Part shown: in pieces, positions 44,612 to 54,211 of the stretch
How positions within the stretch are numbered: the first letter of the stretch is position 1
Layout of the letters: the number at the start of each line of letters is the position of its first letter
Source: Fervidobacterium changbaicum
Lineage (GTDB): Bacteria > Thermotogota > Thermotogae > Thermotogales > Fervidobacteriaceae
NCBI RefSeq assembly: GCF_004117075.1
Contig: NZ_CP026721.1
Location: forward strand, 1,922,001-1,986,000
Direction of reading: 5' to 3'
DNA: 64,000 bases
Program-made: the position numbers and the translations under genes
Notes under the pieces: model-generated
Database searches by the model: none
Seen by the model: the letters and a program-made list of their open reading frames with translations, nothing else
What the model was told of the DNA's origin: nothing

Positions 44612-45937
44612 ATGTCTGACGAAAAAGTGGACAAGACAAAGGGAAGCTATTCAGAAATACCGAAATTGAAGAGCTATTCGAGGACGATGAGGTTATCGGT
44701 CGTGGAAGGAGCACTTTACACATTGGCATTCAACGCAACGCAGGGGTTCGTGTACTCTACACTGGCACTATACTTCAATTTCGACCCTGTGCTTATTTCC
44801 GTTTTAGCAGTGCTGCCCGCTTCTTCCCAGTTGATTCAGTATTTCACACCAGTAATATACAAAATCATACCTTCCAGAAAAAAAGCGATTTTCTGGCTTG
44901 CTTTTATCGCAAGGTCGAGTTTTGTAATCATACCGCTTTCTTTGGTAACGGGTGTTAGGAATAAAATCATCGTAGCACTACCATTTATCGTATTTAGTAT
45001 CTTAAACAGCTTGGTGGGAAGCCTCTGGACCTCAGCGATGAAACAGATCGTTCCTGAGCAAACGAGGAACAAGTACTTCGGAATGAGAAATACCGTGGCT
45101 ACTTTTGCCGGATTGGTTGCTTGGGTTTCTTATTCTATGATACTTCAGTACCTCGAACGAAAAACTGCACTTTTGCTTATTTATCTTGCTTCTTCTTTGG
45201 TTTTCCTCTATACCGCCTATCTTCTGTACTTGCACGAAATCCCGGAAACTAGTGTTGCGGAATACGGATTGACGATGCCGCTGAGGACTTTGAAAAATAA
45301 GAAATTTAGAAATTTTATCGTCTTTGTTTTTATATGGAATTTTGCAATACAATTTGCAGGACCTTTCTTCAGCTACTTCGAAGTATCACAACTGAAGGTG
45401 CCGTATTCGTTCCTTGGAGTGTTGAATATCATAAACTCTTTGCTTGCGATGTTTTTCTACACATTTTATGGTAAAGTTGCCGAGAACGTTGGGGAAAAGA
45501 ACATGATTAGGTACGGAATCACGGTGGTGTTAGCCATACCATTTCTTTATTCGATGATGACTCCCAACAATTACAAGTACTTACTCATCATAGACGTGAT
45601 TATTGCCGCGATGGGATGGAGTGCGATAAATCTTGCGTACTTCACATTACTTTTGAAGCTGGCACAGGAACCAAGCGAAATATACATATCCATGCATTCG
45701 TTCGTTGCTGGTATTTCTTCACTCATCGCTTCTTATCTTGGTGGACTCACCTTGAATGCAATAAAAGATTGGCGGTTCTTCGGGCTTACGGGATACAATG
45801 TGATGTTCATGTTGGCCTTTGTGTTAAGAATAATTGCTTTAATTTCGTTTGTGAGGCTCGATTTTGGGATGGAAGGTCATAGACCTTTGAAATTTGTGGA
45901 AATTGGTCAGGTCTTTTTGAGAAGGTCGAGAGATTAG
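44612..45937 (+). CDS. Major facilitator superfamily transporter
   Basis: This membrane protein (441 aa) has about twelve predicted helices in two halves separated by a central loop near residues 205-235, as in MFS carriers. A hydrophilic N-terminus of about 25 residues precedes helix 1. Charged loop sequences such as PSRKKAIFW between helices 2 and 3 fit the family. The substrate is unknown, and no catabolic gene is adjacent. The start follows a GGGGGACGG site. Confidence 0.85.
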   Translation: MSDEKVDKTKGSYSEIPKLKSYSRTMRLSVVEGALYTLAFNATQGFVYSTLALYFNFDPVLISVLAVLPASSQLIQYFTPVIYKIIPSRKKAIFWLAFIARSSFVIIPLSLVTGVRNKIIVALPFIVFSILNSLVGSLWTSAMKQIVPEQTRNKYFGMRNTVATFAGLVAWVSYSMILQYLERKTALLLIYLASSLVFLYTAYLLYLHEIPETSVAEYGLTMPLRTLKNKKFRNFIVFVFIWNFAIQFAGPFFSYFEVSQLKVPYSFLGVLNIINSLLAMFFYTFYGKVAENVGEKNMIRYGITVVLAIPFLYSMMTPNNYKYLLIIDVIIAAMGWSAINLAYFTLLLKLAQEPSEIYISMHSFVAGISSLIASYLGGLTLNAIKDWRFFGLTGYNVMFMLAFVLRIIALISFVRLDFGMEGHRPLKFVEIGQVFLRRSRD

Positions 45938-45990
45938 CAAAGTCAAGAAGATAGAGCACATGTTTGGAAAGGGTGAGAGGTGGAACTGAG

Positions 45991-46920
45991 ATGAGCATTT
46001 TAAATGAAATGACTAACTCTGGAAAGGTTAATGGTACGTTTGTCACGGTTGGTGTGTTCGATGGTGTGCACAAAGGACATGCTAAGATACTCTCAAGACT
46101 TTCGCAACTCTCCGAGGAAAATAACGCCCAGGCAAAGATTTACACTATATTGTACCCGATGGAGTACTACGTTGGGAAATTCGAAGGTTTAATAGCATCT
46201 ATTGAGGATAGATTGGAACTACTCTCCATTTATGGAGAAGTGCAGATATTGGAATTACCGCAGATCAAAGACCAATCACCAGAGGATTTTTTTGAAGAAA
46301 TTTCGGCTGGAGCCAAAGGTATTGTTGTTGGCCACGATTTCAGATTTGGTAAGGACGGAAGAGGAGATGTGGAATTACTTGATAAGCTCTGTAAAGAAAA
46401 GGGGCTAAAGCTGGAGGTTATACCTCCAGTCGTTGTAGACGGAGTAAGGGTTAGTAGTAGTTACATCAGGAAGATGATAAAAGCAGGGCAGGTGAAGGAT
46501 GTCAAAAGGTTTCTGGGAAGGAATTATTCCATACATGGAGTTGTGTACAAAGACAAACAAATCGGAAGAAAGCTTGGCTTCCCAACTGCAAATGTGAAAA
46601 GGCCTGAACTACATTTAGTAGAGCCCGCGACGGGTGTTTATTTTGTAAAAGTCTATACTCCCAAACAGTACTACGGATTGATGAATGTAGGATTCCGACC
46701 CACAATAGAACACTCAAGGAAGATAAAATACGAAGTCTACATCCTTGATTTTTCAGACGATTTGTACGGGAAAGAGATACGTGTGGAGTTTTTAGAATAT
46801 CTGAGGCCGGAGATTAAATTCGATACTTTAACTCAACTCATTGAGCAGATGAAAAATGACGAGAAGACTGCAAGGAGGTTGATAAAAGAGTATGAGAAAA
46901 AAGATGCAAAAAGCATCTGA
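45991..46920 (+). CDS. ribF: Bifunctional riboflavin kinase/FAD synthetase
   Basis: RibF makes FMN and then FAD. The 309-aa protein has the N-terminal adenylyltransferase domain with [11 protein letters not shown] (about residues 17-27) and a [10 protein letters not shown] motif near 157-166. The C-terminal riboflavin kinase domain has [11 protein letters not shown] near 191-201. I chose the ATG at 45991, preceded by GAGGTGG; the in-frame start at 45964 would contain that site. nth begins inside its 3' end. Confidence 0.95.
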   Translation: MSILNEMTNSGKVNGTFVTVGVFDGVHKGHAKILSRLSQLSEENNAQAKIYTILYPMEYYVGKFEGLIASIEDRLELLSIYGEVQILELPQIKDQSPEDFFEEISAGAKGIVVGHDFRFGKDGRGDVELLDKLCKEKGLKLEVIPPVVVDGVRVSSSYIRKMIKAGQVKDVKRFLGRNYSIHGVVYKDKQIGRKLGFPTANVKRPELHLVEPATGVYFVKVYTPKQYYGLMNVGFRPTIEHSRKIKYEVYILDFSDDLYGKEIRVEFLEYLRPEIKFDTLTQLIEQMKNDEKTARRLIKEYEKKDAKSI

Positions 46921-47548
46921 ACTCGATTGCAAAGATGTTAATAGGATCGCCGAGTTGATAATAGATAGATTTCCACGGCAGCATGAAGAGAAGGACCCTT
47001 TTAGGGTTCTTATCACAACGATCCTCAGTCAGCGGAGCCGTGATGAAAACACGGAAATCTCAGCTAGGAACCTTTTCCGTGTTTACAAGAATGTATCGCA
47101 GTTGGCGAATGCAAAACCAGAGGAACTCTACGAACTCATCAAGCCGTCTGGATTGTATCGGGAAAAGGCAGAAAGGATAGTTGCCGTTTCAAGGTTGATA
47201 TTAGAAAAATACGGTGGAAAGGTCCCACATAATTTGGAAGAGTTGGTTTCACTACCGGGGGTTGGTAGAAAGACCGCGAACATTGTTCTGCACGTGAGTT
47301 TTGGTCAACCTGCTCTTGCGGTTGATACTCACGTTCATAGGATATCCAATCGCTTGGGGTGGGTTAACACAAAAACTCCGGAGCAAACGGAAGAAGCACT
47401 CAAAAAGATACTGGACCCCGATTTGTGGGGTCCAGTCAATGGTTCTATGGTTGAATTTGGTAAACAAATTTGTCGACCGATTTCGCCTAAGTGTGAATTG
47501 TGCTTCTTGACAGAGTGTTGTAGATATTTTAAAGAAAAGCCGAAATGA
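46892..47548 (+). CDS. nth: Endonuclease III
   Basis: This DNA glycosylase/AP lyase removes oxidised pyrimidines. The 218-aa protein has the helix-hairpin-helix [10 protein letters not shown] with the catalytic lysine at about residues 117-126, and the catalytic aspartate in [13 protein letters not shown]. The four-cysteine iron-sulfur loop [11 protein letters not shown]...C lies near the C-terminus. The ATG overlaps the ribF end by 29 nt and follows AAGGAGG by about 11 bases. It is convergent with fliD and only 15 nt separate the stop codons. Confidence 0.95.
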   Translation: MRKKMQKASELDCKDVNRIAELIIDRFPRQHEEKDPFRVLITTILSQRSRDENTEISARNLFRVYKNVSQLANAKPEELYELIKPSGLYREKAERIVAVSRLILEKYGGKVPHNLEELVSLPGVGRKTANIVLHVSFGQPALAVDTHVHRISNRLGWVNTKTPEQTEEALKKILDPDLWGPVNGSMVEFGKQICRPISPKCELCFLTECCRYFKEKPK

Positions 47549-47563
47549 TAAGCAAATATCCTT

Positions 47564-49354
47564 TTACTTTCTCTGAGTGAATGCCTGTGCCATGAATGCA
47601 CCTTGGGCTTGTAGTTTTGATAATGCGCTTTCGAGCGATGAGTACTTTGCCCAGAGTTGCTGTTCTTTCTTCTCAAGGTATTCCATCATCGTGACCATGC
47701 GTTTAGAAAGGATGCGCTTTTCTCTTTCAAGCCTTCCACTAACACCAGCCACGGTGTCTATTTCACCGTTGAATTTTGTAAGGTTAAAGCTGTATTCTTT
47801 GAGCTGGATACCTAATCCTTTGTAGGTGTCGTTGTTGCCAAAGAATTTCCAAACTGCATCTGGTCCGTTTTCATCGATGAATTTCTTCAGTTTGTCTTCG
47901 TTTAACGTAATCCTACCTTTCATCGTGTTTTCAAAACTCTTACCTACGTCGCCAGATTCGATACCTAAATCTGCCAATTTCTTTCCATCAATTGTGGTTG
48001 TTAAGAAACTTCTGAATTTGTCGAAAATGCGTCTCAAGAAGGAATCATCCTTCAGCAGGCCTTGCAATTTTTCGTCTTCGTTCATCTGATCAGGTGATTT
48101 GTTTGTAACTTTCTTTTCCGTTAGCTTGGTGTAGAGGAAATCGGTGAGTTCATTCCATTTGTTGACAAAGTCTTTGACACGTTCGACGATCTTGTCTTTG
48201 TCTGTTCCAACTGTGACGATAGCACTACCTATCGCTGATAGATTTAAAGTCACGCCGTTGTAAGTTAGTGAATTTGATTTCGATGTGATTTCTTCTATAT
48301 AACCATTAAACGTAACTTTCACATTGGCAAGTTGGCCAAGTGTGAAAGTGGAATTGGTATCATCGAGTTTTAAAACACCTAACAAACCGCTATCGCCCTC
48401 AACGGATATTAGGTTATCTCCTGTCGTCTTGCTTGTAAGTACTATCTGACCTGACTTATCGTCATAGGTTGCGTATACATCGGTTATGGTGTTGTTGATT
48501 TTCTGAATGATCGTTTGCAGTGTATCTGAAGGTTTCAACGTGATTTCTTTTCCATTTATCTTTATTGTTGCATCCGAAGTAACTCCAAGGCTTGAAAGAG
48601 TCTTGAACGTAGAGTAAACGCCTATATCACCGCTGCTTTCAAGCACGAAATTTGTTCCCGCCTGTTTCAAGCTTGCATCGTTCAATCTGAAGACGAACGT
48701 GAAGTTTCCGGATGCGTTGGAGATCTGGAATGCTTTATTTGATTCGATTTTAAGTTTGCCATCCTGGAATACGATGTTGGCAATTGCTCCCAAGTCGGTG
48801 AACGCTTGCTCTAGTTTTCCGATGATGTCGTTAATCGTGTCAGAGTGCGAAACGGTAATTTGTTGTTCTTGAGAACCAACTTTGATCTTGACTACAGAGT
48901 TATCAACCGGCGCATATCGTGTATCGATACTTGCAAATGTATCGGTCGGTTGGATTTCTCTTCCCAGCTTTCCGCTTTTGAAGAGACTATTCGTTGCAAG
49001 TGATACTACATCAACAGAATACGCACCATCTAAAGCGGATGGTGCAGCACTTGCGTTAAGTACGTTTGTGGCAGACGAAGTTGCGGTTTTCGGAATTAAG
49101 TTTGCCTGCAATGAAAAATCTGAGATGTAGTTATAAAACTCGCGGATTTTTGAAGAAACTTTTTGATACGCCTTCTGGAGATTGGCGTACTGTGTGTACT
49201 TATCGTTAAGCCTTTGGAGTGGTGCAGCCTCCAGTTCCATAAGTTTTTCTATGATCGATTGTGTATCAAGACCACTTACAGCGCCACCAACCTGCAGTCT
49301 TGAGGACCGCTGATATCTGTAATTTATGTTGTTGGCTATGCTTGAAAGGTCCAT
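47564..49354 (-). CDS. fliD: Flagellar hook-associated protein 2 (filament cap)
   Basis: FliD caps the growing flagellar filament and helps flagellin fold. The 596-aa protein has the conserved N-terminal domain (GGAVSGLDTQSIIEKLMELEAAPLQ) at about residues 22-46. The variable central region and the C-terminal coiled domain near residues 520-596 (LEREKRILSKRMVTMMEYL) follow. It is exported through the FlhA gate, which is interrupted in this sequence. The ATG follows GTGAGGT and lies 4 nt after flaG. Confidence 0.94.
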   Translation of the reverse strand: MDLSSIANNINYRYQRSSRLQVGGAVSGLDTQSIIEKLMELEAAPLQRLNDKYTQYANLQKAYQKVSSKIREFYNYISDFSLQANLIPKTATSSATNVLNASAAPSALDGAYSVDVVSLATNSLFKSGKLGREIQPTDTFASIDTRYAPVDNSVVKIKVGSQEQQITVSHSDTINDIIGKLEQAFTDLGAIANIVFQDGKLKIESNKAFQISNASGNFTFVFRLNDASLKQAGTNFVLESSGDIGVYSTFKTLSSLGVTSDATIKINGKEITLKPSDTLQTIIQKINNTITDVYATYDDKSGQIVLTSKTTGDNLISVEGDSGLLGVLKLDDTNSTFTLGQLANVKVTFNGYIEEITSKSNSLTYNGVTLNLSAIGSAIVTVGTDKDKIVERVKDFVNKWNELTDFLYTKLTEKKVTNKSPDQMNEDEKLQGLLKDDSFLRRIFDKFRSFLTTTIDGKKLADLGIESGDVGKSFENTMKGRITLNEDKLKKFIDENGPDAVWKFFGNNDTYKGLGIQLKEYSFNLTKFNGEIDTVAGVSGRLEREKRILSKRMVTMMEYLEKKEQQLWAKYSSLESALSKLQAQGAFMAQAFTQRK

Positions 49355-49358
49355 AACC

Positions 49359-49748
49359 TCACACCCTTTCGTCCATCAGTACCCCCAGGAGTTCTTGGAT
49401 GTTCTTTGCAAGTTTAAGAGCGAGTTCTGGAGGAATTTGGCGAAGAACTTCCCCTGTTTCAGGGTCTTTGATTTTGATCACAACCATGTTCGTATCTCTG
49501 TCGATTTTAAACTCTGCTTCCCCTCTAAAAATCTTCTTCAGCTTCTCGAAGTTTTCCTTAAACATGTCGAGTTCTTCGACTCTATCCTTTCCTATACGCA
49601 GGGTATCATGTGTCTCATTTCTTCCGTGGCTGTGTTCTCCTACAGCGGGATTAACAACTGTTGCCGCGTTGTTTTGCACTTGATTTTTGTTGATAAAATC
49701 CTGTTCAACTACCGTTCTTCCTACGCCAACCCCTTTAATCCCATCCAT
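49359..49748 (-). CDS. flaG: FlaG family protein
   Basis: FlaG proteins affect filament length and are usually encoded just before fliD, as here. The 129-aa protein has a low-complexity N-terminal half (about residues 1-60) and the conserved domain FKIDRDTNMVVIKIKDPETGEVLRQIPPE at about 80-110. The gene is separated from rbfA by 39 nt. Confidence 0.9.
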   Translation of the reverse strand: MDGIKGVGVGRTVVEQDFINKNQVQNNAATVVNPAVGEHSHGRNETHDTLRIGKDRVEELDMFKENFEKLKKIFRGEAEFKIDRDTNMVVIKIKDPETGEVLRQIPPELALKLAKNIQELLGVLMDERV

Positions 49749-49787
49749 AGCTCACCACTCCGTGATGAAAGTATAGTTAGAATATCC

Positions 49788-50165
49788 CTATTTATTATCG
49801 TCACTCTTTTCTTTTTCTTTAATCGAATCTAAAAGTTGTGCGATCCGCACGGTTGCTTCGATACCTTTGTCTTCTTTGAACCTGAGTTCAGGTGCTACGT
49901 ACATTCTGATGCTTTTCGCTACGTATGTTCTAAAGTAACCTTTTTTTGAGTCCAGGTATTCCACAACTTCCCTTCTCTTTGATTCATCGCCAAGGACACT
50001 AACGTAAATATCCGCGTACCTTTTGTCTTTAGAGACTTCTACTCTCGAGAACGTGATTAACGACCTCACAGTTTCTATGTACGGATCTTTCATCTCCATT
50101 AACGCTTCTGATAAAACCTTTCTCAGTTCCGATTCAAGCATTTTAAGCTTGTATTCCTGCTTCAT
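49788..50165 (-). CDS. rbfA: Ribosome-binding factor A
   Basis: RbfA helps 30S subunit maturation. The 125-aa protein has the KH-like fold with MKDPYIETVRSLITFSRVEVSKDKRYADIYVSV and an ending rich in Lys and Asp. I chose the ATG at 50165 because GGAGGTG lies eight bases upstream; the alternative GTG at 50174 is part of that site. It overlaps the HDOD gene end by 23 nt. Placement next to flagellar genes is unusual. Confidence 0.93.
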   Translation of the reverse strand: MKQEYKLKMLESELRKVLSEALMEMKDPYIETVRSLITFSRVEVSKDKRYADIYVSVLGDESKRREVVEYLDSKKGYFRTYVAKSIRMYVAPELRFKEDKGIEATVRIAQLLDSIKEKEKSDDNK

Positions 50166-51012
50166 CCTGAACACCTCCGTAGATCATGTCTCTGGACCTT
50201 TCAAATACTCTTTCTAATTCGTGGAACATTACCTTCAAATCCCCTGGTTTCATCCCCAAAACGTTGAAAGTTAATGGATCAAGGTAAGGCGAACCGTAAG
50301 ACAGAGAATAACCTGGCATAAATATGTTAGAAAAGACGTTTGCAAGGTGGACAATGCAAATCATCTCTATGTATGGCGAATCTGGGTTAAGTGAGGGTTT
50401 CTCATGGTACTGTGCAACAGAAACGTACTCATCTGGAAATTTCCAAAGTTTTAGGAGTTCTCCTCCTAACTCCATATGGTCTTCGACTCGACATTTGTAT
50501 TCAATTAAGAAGAATGGTGTTTGCTTTTCTTGGCTCAATTTCGACAATTCGTACGTATACACTGGAAAAACCAAATCAAGTGCTATCTTCCCAACATCGT
50601 GCATCATTCCAGCTAAAAAGACTTCTTCCCTATTCATGAATCCGATTCTTTTGGCGATGTGTTCCGAAAAGATTGCGGTTGTCATAAAATGCGACCAGAG
50701 TTTGTCATGGTCGATGAATGTATGTTTTGAGTGGAGCGCAGAATATGTGAAGACACTCAGTGCAAGGTTTCGAACTGTTTTGAATCCAACGATGACGATA
50801 GCCTCACTGAGCTTTGTTATTTTTCTCGGCAGTCCGTAGTATGCCGAGTTCACAAGTCGCAGAATTTTCGTCGAAAGTCCAACGTCCATCGCAATGACCT
50901 TTTCAAGGTCTTTTGCACTGGCATTTGGATTTGACGCAGTTGATATGATTTGTTGGACAACGATATCGGGTGTCGGTATTTCAGAAATCGTTGATAGTAA
51001 TTCTTTTATCAT
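50143..51012 (-). CDS. HDOD-domain protein
   Basis: This 289-aa protein is made of one HDOD domain (about residues 10-205), with IPTPDIVVQQI at its start and the MHDVGKIALD motif near residues 136-145. HDOD proteins are signalling or stress proteins linked to motility and cyclic-di-GMP networks, and most lack phosphodiesterase activity. The MHDVGK motif is the HD-like signature, so hydrolase activity cannot be excluded. It lies between a histidine kinase and rbfA. Confidence 0.85.
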   Translation of the reverse strand: MIKELLSTISEIPTPDIVVQQIISTASNPNASAKDLEKVIAMDVGLSTKILRLVNSAYYGLPRKITKLSEAIVIVGFKTVRNLALSVFTYSALHSKHTFIDHDKLWSHFMTTAIFSEHIAKRIGFMNREEVFLAGMMHDVGKIALDLVFPVYTYELSKLSQEKQTPFFLIEYKCRVEDHMELGGELLKLWKFPDEYVSVAQYHEKPSLNPDSPYIEMICIVHLANVFSNIFMPGYSLSYGSPYLDPLTFNVLGMKPGDLKVMFHELERVFERSRDMIYGGVQDEAGIQA

Positions 51013-51083
51013 CCGTCTTCGCCCCAGTTGGTCTGAATTTACGCGCTAGTGTCCCAACTACCTAAGGATAAAATGTTCGTGCA

Positions 51084-52490
51084 TCAAGCACCTTGCTCTT
51101 TAGGTAGCACCACTTCAAAGATGCTTCCCTCACCGACCTTGGATTTAACGTGAATCTCGCCACCGTGCATCTCCACGATTTCTTTGACTATCGCTAAGCC
51201 AAGGCCGGTTCCCGGAATTGAATATGTAAGTTCATTGTCAACACGGTAGAACTTATCGAAAATCCTATCGAGTTTATCCTCTGGTATACCAATCCCGTTG
51301 TCTTCAACGGATATCCTTACCTTTTCACCCTCATCACTCGCAGTGATTTTGGTGAACTTATTCTCTTTTTGTTGGTCCGAGAATTTTATCGAATTGCTTA
51401 AAAGGTTTACTATCACTTGCTCAATTCTTCTGGGATCACACTTTATTACCACTGGAGAACATTCTTTCATTATTTGTACGTTCTTTTCTTCTGCAAGCTT
51501 TTGAACGACCGTTATTGCCTGGTCAACGATGTCACACAAATTTGCACTTTCTAAAGAAATACGCATAGTCCCAGATTCGAGCTGTGAGAAATCAAGTAGA
51601 TCATTCAGCAACTGTTCTAATCTCAGCGATTGTTCGTGAACAATTGAAATGAACTCCTGTATTTCTTCGTAACTCATCGGCATGCTGAGTATTGTTTCAA
51701 CATAAGCTTTTATTGCAGCGAGCGGTGTTCTTAATTCGTGGGAGATGTTCGCAATGAAGTTTGCCTTTATCTTGTCCACTTCTTTTAATTTCTGGATTTC
51801 CTTTTCTGTCGTGATGTTCCTGATATTTACAAGAACCCTGTCTTCACCAAAAAGTTTTATATGTTTTATTGACACGCTGAAGAACGCATTCGCTTCTTCA
51901 AATTCGAAGAACTCTACACCGTTTTGTGTGTTTTTCAAAATCTCATCGAGTAGTCTGTTGTGTTCGCTGATTACTTGTTCTGCCCTTAAGTTTTTGAATT
52001 CAACTTGCCCATCTTTGAAGACGATAATACCATCGTTTGAGACATTTATTATCGTCTCGTAATACTGACGAGAATCATCAACGATTTTAAATAGCCTCAA
52101 GTTTTCGAGCGTTATTCCAGAGAGGTAAGCGATCAATTGCAAGTAATCAATCACTTCAGCCGTTGGTTCGGTTGTTGTCAAGATTACCGCAACTGACAAG
52201 ATCTTGGTCCCTTTGAAGATAGGGATAAGTCCAACGTAGACATCCTCGAAAGGAAGGAACGTTGGATGCAACCTTTCTTCTATCCACTGAAGGTAATCGG
52301 CATAGTATTCTTGTGCTATAGTTACATCCTGTGGTTCCGAATATATCACTTCGTTGTTGCTCAGGACGTTCAGCACTTGGAAATCAACGATGCGTTTTAG
52401 AATGCCTACCAAGGCACCATACAACTTGTTTTCGTCATCAACCTTAGATATCTCAAGCATATATTTTGAAAGAAGCTGTTGGATTTCCAT
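51084..52490 (-). CDS. Sensor histidine kinase (GAF/PAS type)
   Basis: This 468-aa kinase has no signal peptide or clear membrane helix and should be cytoplasmic. An N-terminal GAF-like region (about residues 1-130) is followed by a PAS-like region (about 135-215). Then come the dimerisation/phosphoacceptor domain with ISHELRTPL (about 240-250) and the ATPase domain with NLLSNSIKFS, VEDNGIGIPEDK and PGTGLGLAIV. The ATG at 52490 has AAGGTGA at a better distance than the ATG at 52496. No response regulator gene is adjacent. Confidence 0.9.
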   Translation of the reverse strand: MEIQQLLSKYMLEISKVDDENKLYGALVGILKRIVDFQVLNVLSNNEVIYSEPQDVTIAQEYYADYLQWIEERLHPTFLPFEDVYVGLIPIFKGTKILSVAVILTTTEPTAEVIDYLQLIAYLSGITLENLRLFKIVDDSRQYYETIINVSNDGIIVFKDGQVEFKNLRAEQVISEHNRLLDEILKNTQNGVEFFEFEEANAFFSVSIKHIKLFGEDRVLVNIRNITTEKEIQKLKEVDKIKANFIANISHELRTPLAAIKAYVETILSMPMSYEEIQEFISIVHEQSLRLEQLLNDLLDFSQLESGTMRISLESANLCDIVDQAITVVQKLAEEKNVQIMKECSPVVIKCDPRRIEQVIVNLLSNSIKFSDQQKENKFTKITASDEGEKVRISVEDNGIGIPEDKLDRIFDKFYRVDNELTYSIPGTGLGLAIVKEIVEMHGGEIHVKSKVGEGSIFEVVLPKEQGA

Positions 52491-52539
52491 CGACATTCAC
52501 CTTCTCAGCTAAGTCTTTCAACTACACAGTTCAACAATT

Positions 52540-54168
52540 TCACATTTTCTCAGGGGCACTTACACCGAGTAGTTTCAACCCTTCTGCAAGTATAATCTTC
52601 ACACCGAGAGCAAGATTTAGTCTTGCGTTGGAAAGCTCTGGATTTTCTGGATCCACTATCTTGTAATCTGCGTAATACTTGTGGAATGCCGCAGCAAGAT
52701 TCTCAAGATAATCAGTTAAGTAATGTGGTGATAGTTTGTCCCGGATGCGCTCTAAAACATCGTCGAACGTTGATATAAGCTTTACGATTCTCAATTCGGC
52801 TTCATTTTCGAGTAGCTCTATGTTGTCCAGCAGTTCGAATTTCAAACCTTTGGCTTGTGCGTTTTCAAAAAGACTCGAAATCCTTGCGTGTGCGTACTGG
52901 ACGTAGTACACGGGGTTGTCCGTTGTCTGTGCTTTGGCAAGTTCAAGGTCGAAATTGAGGTGTGTATTCACGTCGACCATTGCAAAGAAATACCTTGTGG
53001 CATCTTTTCCGACCTCGTCTATCAGCTCATCCAGTGTTACGAACTCACCGGCACGTGTGCTCATCTTCACTATTTCGCTTCCACGTTTAAGTGTCACGAA
53101 TTGGTGTAAGACAAAGAAGAGGAAATCCTCGGGAATACCAAGTGCCTTTATCGCTGCGTACATCCTTGGTAAATGCCCGTGGTGATCACTACCGAAGATG
53201 TCAACGGCGATGTCGTATCCCCGTTTGAATTTATTATAGTGGTACGCAATGTCTGTAAGATAGTAAGTATAGCTTCCATCACTTTTAATTAAGACCTTGT
53301 CGTTATCATTTTCAAATTGAGAAACTCTGAACCACAACGCACCTTCATGTTCGTACACCAGGTCTTTACTCTTAAGTATCTCAAGTACTTTTTGAACGGT
53401 TCCGTTGTCTATTAGACTCTTTTCGCTAATGACACTGTCAAATTTTGCATCGAGCTTTTCCAGTGTAGTATCGAACATCTTCGTTATCTCTCGAAGTGCG
53501 TATTCTTTAAAGATTTCCTCAACCTCGTCGTTCCAAATACGGAAGAATTTGTCGTTGTGGTCTTTCAAAACAAGTTTAGCAATGTCGATAACGTACTCTC
53601 CACGGTAGCCATCTTCTGGGATCGGTTCGTCGTATCCGAGGAGCTGGTTATACCTTGCCCAGACAGATTTGGCAAGCAGTTTTATCTGTCTACCTGCATC
53701 GTTTAGGTACATCTCTTTTGTTACATCGTAGCCTATGTACTTTAAAACGTTTCCGAGTACATCCCCGATGACGACCTGTCTCCCGTGCCCCACCGTTAGC
53801 GGACCTGTTGGGTTTGCACTACCGTACTCAAGAATGATTTTACCTTTATTCTTGAAATTCCATACGCCAGATGGATTTCTAAGGAACTTCTCGAGGAAAT
53901 CTCTGTAGAATGTTTTAGAAACCTTGAAATTGATGAATCCAGGTCCAGCTATCGTTATTTCCTCGAACATGGGATGTCCTTGGAGCTTTTCAACGAAATA
54001 TTTCGCCACTTCTCTCGGTGGTTTCTTGAAGTGTTTTGCGCCAACTAAGGCAATGTTTGTAGAAAAGTCCCCAAACTGCTCTTCAGGTACTTCAACAACA
54101 AAGTCGTATTCGTATCCACTTTCCATCAAAAAGCTCTTTAAAAGGCTTTCTATTTCTTTTCTAATCAT
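52540..54168 (-). CDS. argS: Arginyl-tRNA synthetase
   Basis: This class I synthetase charges tRNA-Arg. The 542-aa protein has the N-terminal Add-1 domain. The HIGH-type motif appears as ANPTGPLTVGHGR near residues 114-126. The KMSKS-type loop is VKMSTRAGEFVTLDEL, with Thr where other synthetases have Ser-Lys, a known ArgS variation. The C-terminal helical anticodon-binding domain ends in LKLLGVSAPEKM. An AGGAGGT site precedes the start. Confidence 0.96.
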   Translation of the reverse strand: MIRKEIESLLKSFLMESGYEYDFVVEVPEEQFGDFSTNIALVGAKHFKKPPREVAKYFVEKLQGHPMFEEITIAGPGFINFKVSKTFYRDFLEKFLRNPSGVWNFKNKGKIILEYGSANPTGPLTVGHGRQVVIGDVLGNVLKYIGYDVTKEMYLNDAGRQIKLLAKSVWARYNQLLGYDEPIPEDGYRGEYVIDIAKLVLKDHNDKFFRIWNDEVEEIFKEYALREITKMFDTTLEKLDAKFDSVISEKSLIDNGTVQKVLEILKSKDLVYEHEGALWFRVSQFENDNDKVLIKSDGSYTYYLTDIAYHYNKFKRGYDIAVDIFGSDHHGHLPRMYAAIKALGIPEDFLFFVLHQFVTLKRGSEIVKMSTRAGEFVTLDELIDEVGKDATRYFFAMVDVNTHLNFDLELAKAQTTDNPVYYVQYAHARISSLFENAQAKGLKFELLDNIELLENEAELRIVKLISTFDDVLERIRDKLSPHYLTDYLENLAAAFHKYYADYKIVDPENPELSNARLNLALGVKIILAEGLKLLGVSAPEKM

Positions 54169-54211
54169 TTATGCGGTTACCTCCTGATTTTTAGTTTATT
54201 AGTTTTTCTTT

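Noticed and set aside
49326-49832. 168-codon open frame on the + strand opposite fliD and flaG
   Set aside because: It is antisense to two well-supported genes with clear ribosome-binding sites, and its sequence shows no domain.
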